Of a stretch of DNA of 5,994 bases, positions 5,355 through 5,994 are shown piece by piece (within the stretch, counting starts at the first letter, position 1; each line of letters opens with the position of its first letter). The stretch is from contig CAYRIF010000243.1 of NCBI GenBank assembly GCA_964424205.1, positions 1-5,994 of the forward strand. Reading direction: 5' to 3'. This stretch comes from CAYRIF01 sp964424205 (GTDB lineage Bacteria > Bacteroidota > Bacteroidia > Cytophagales > Cyclobacteriaceae). The notes beneath the pieces were generated by a model that saw only the letters and a list, made by a program, of their open reading frames with translations, searched no databases and was not told the origin of the DNA. The position numbers were made by a program, and so were the translations under genes.

Positions 5355-5994
5355 TGTTGGGTTTTCAAAATAGAATTACTAAACTTTTCGGAATTGAATA
5401 TCCAATTATTCAAGGAGGAATGATTTGGTGTAGTGGTTGGGAATTGGCATCTGCAGTGAGTAACGCAGGCGGATTGGGGTTAATTGGCGCTGGTTCTATG
5501 CACCCTGAAATATTGCAGGAGCATATCCAAAAATGCAAAAAAGCAACATTAAAACCTTTTGGTGTAAACGTACCCTTATTGTATCCTGAGATTGATAAAA
5601 TCATGGATATAATTTTGGAAGAGCAAGTAAAAATTGTGTTTACGTCTGCAGGAAATCCGAAAACTTGGACTTCTATTTTAAAATCGAAGGGTGTAACAGT
5701 AGTGCATGTTGTCTCAAGCAAGAAGTTTGCAATAAAAAGTGCAGAAGCAGGAGTGGAGGCGGTTGTTGCGGAAGGGTTTGAAGCGGGAGGGCATAATGGC
5801 AGAGATGAAACCACCACTTTTTGTTTGATTCCTGATGTAAGTGATGCACTTGATATTCCGGTGATTGCAGCAGGAGGCATCGGGTCTGGCAGAACAATGC
5901 TCGCTGCCATGGTATTGGGCGCAGAAGGAGTTCAGATAGGCAGTCGCTTTGTAGCAAGTGAGGAATCATCGGCACATGTTAATTTCAAAAAAGA
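5354..5994 (+). CDS. FMN-dependent nitronate monooxygenase / FabK-like enoyl-ACP reductase (C-terminal part missing)
   Basis: TIM-barrel flavoenzyme of the nitronate monooxygenase/FabK superfamily, 213 codons visible before the window ends. Full-length relatives are about 310-360 residues. Seen: the N-terminal NRITKLFGIEYPIIQGGM (6-23) forms the first strand and FMN-binding turn. SNAGGLGLIGAGS is at 36-48 and KPFGVNVPL at 67-75. EGFEAGGHNG is at 140-149 with H147 at the position of the family's catalytic or active-site histidine. The FMN phosphate-binding motifs AAGGIGSGR (172-180) and GVQIGSRF (192-199) are intact. Many such proteins are annotated as nitronate monooxygenase, while FabK reduces enoyl-ACP in fatty acid synthesis. 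Sequence alone does not separate them here. The ATG at 5354-5356 overlaps the previous stop codon (TAATG), so translation is probably coupled to the nucleotidyltransferase. No signal peptide is present, so it is cytosolic. Confidence 0.92.
   Translation, partial: MLGFQNRITKLFGIEYPIIQGGMIWCSGWELASAVSNAGGLGLIGAGSMHPEILQEHIQKCKKATLKPFGVNVPLLYPEIDKIMDIILEEQVKIVFTSAGNPKTWTSILKSKGVTVVHVVSSKKFAIKSAEAGVEAVVAEGFEAGGHNGRDETTTFCLIPDVSDALDIPVIAAGGIGSGRTMLAAMVLGAEGVQIGSRFVASEESSAHVNFKK

Noticed and set aside
5410..5910. Long minus-strand open frame of 166 codons opposite the FabK/nitronate-monooxygenase-like gene
   Set aside because: It lies entirely antisense to a gene with clear family motifs, and its Pro/Ser/Ala-rich composition looks like a mirror of the sense codons.

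Overview
The window looks like chromosomal DNA of a member of the Bacteroidota, most likely from the Flavobacteriia, Cytophagia or Saprospiria. This is inferred from AT-rich DNA, two lipoproteins with classic lipoboxes, a PorT-like outer-membrane barrel, start codons without Shine-Dalgarno sequences, weak matches to the Bacteroidota promoter pattern (TTG - about 19 nt - TAnnTTTG), and a FabK/nitronate-monooxygenase-like protein that reads like its flavobacterial relatives. No mobile element, tRNA, rRNA or CRISPR array is visible.

Layout. Positions 1-1471 run on the minus strand: a 108-residue Rieske [2Fe-2S] protein (1145-1471), then, 86 bp downstream, the N-terminal 352 residues of a lipoprotein M1-family metallo-aminopeptidase of the leukotriene-A4-hydrolase type, cut off by the window's left edge. 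A 114-bp divergent intergenic region follows. Two plus-strand genes 7 bp apart come next: a PorT-like outer-membrane beta-barrel (1586-2536) and a lipoprotein with DGG-type repeats that is probably a beta-propeller (2544-3755). They look like one cell-envelope operon of unknown function.

A 597-bp AT-rich stretch without a recognisable gene (3756-4352) is the most unusual part. It carries two perfect 15-bp direct repeats exactly 20 bp apart, each containing TTTTCCACA, and an inverted third copy (TTGTCCACA). All three are one mismatch from the DnaA box TTATCCACA. Upstream are AT-rich 12-mers repeated with a 13-bp period. Together they suggest a DnaA-binding region, possibly a replication origin, but this is unproven. 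A possible promoter and a 36-codon small ORF that overlaps the next gene by ATGA lie at its right end.

From 4353 to the right edge are two tightly coupled plus-strand genes: a sugar-phosphate nucleotidyltransferase with a left-handed beta-helix tail (4353-5354), and an FMN-dependent FabK/nitronate-monooxygenase-like oxidoreductase (5354 onward, truncated) whose start codon overlaps the preceding stop as TAATG. The first activates a sugar phosphate for glycan synthesis. The second acts on an enoyl thioester or a nitronate. The sequence does not show why they are coupled.
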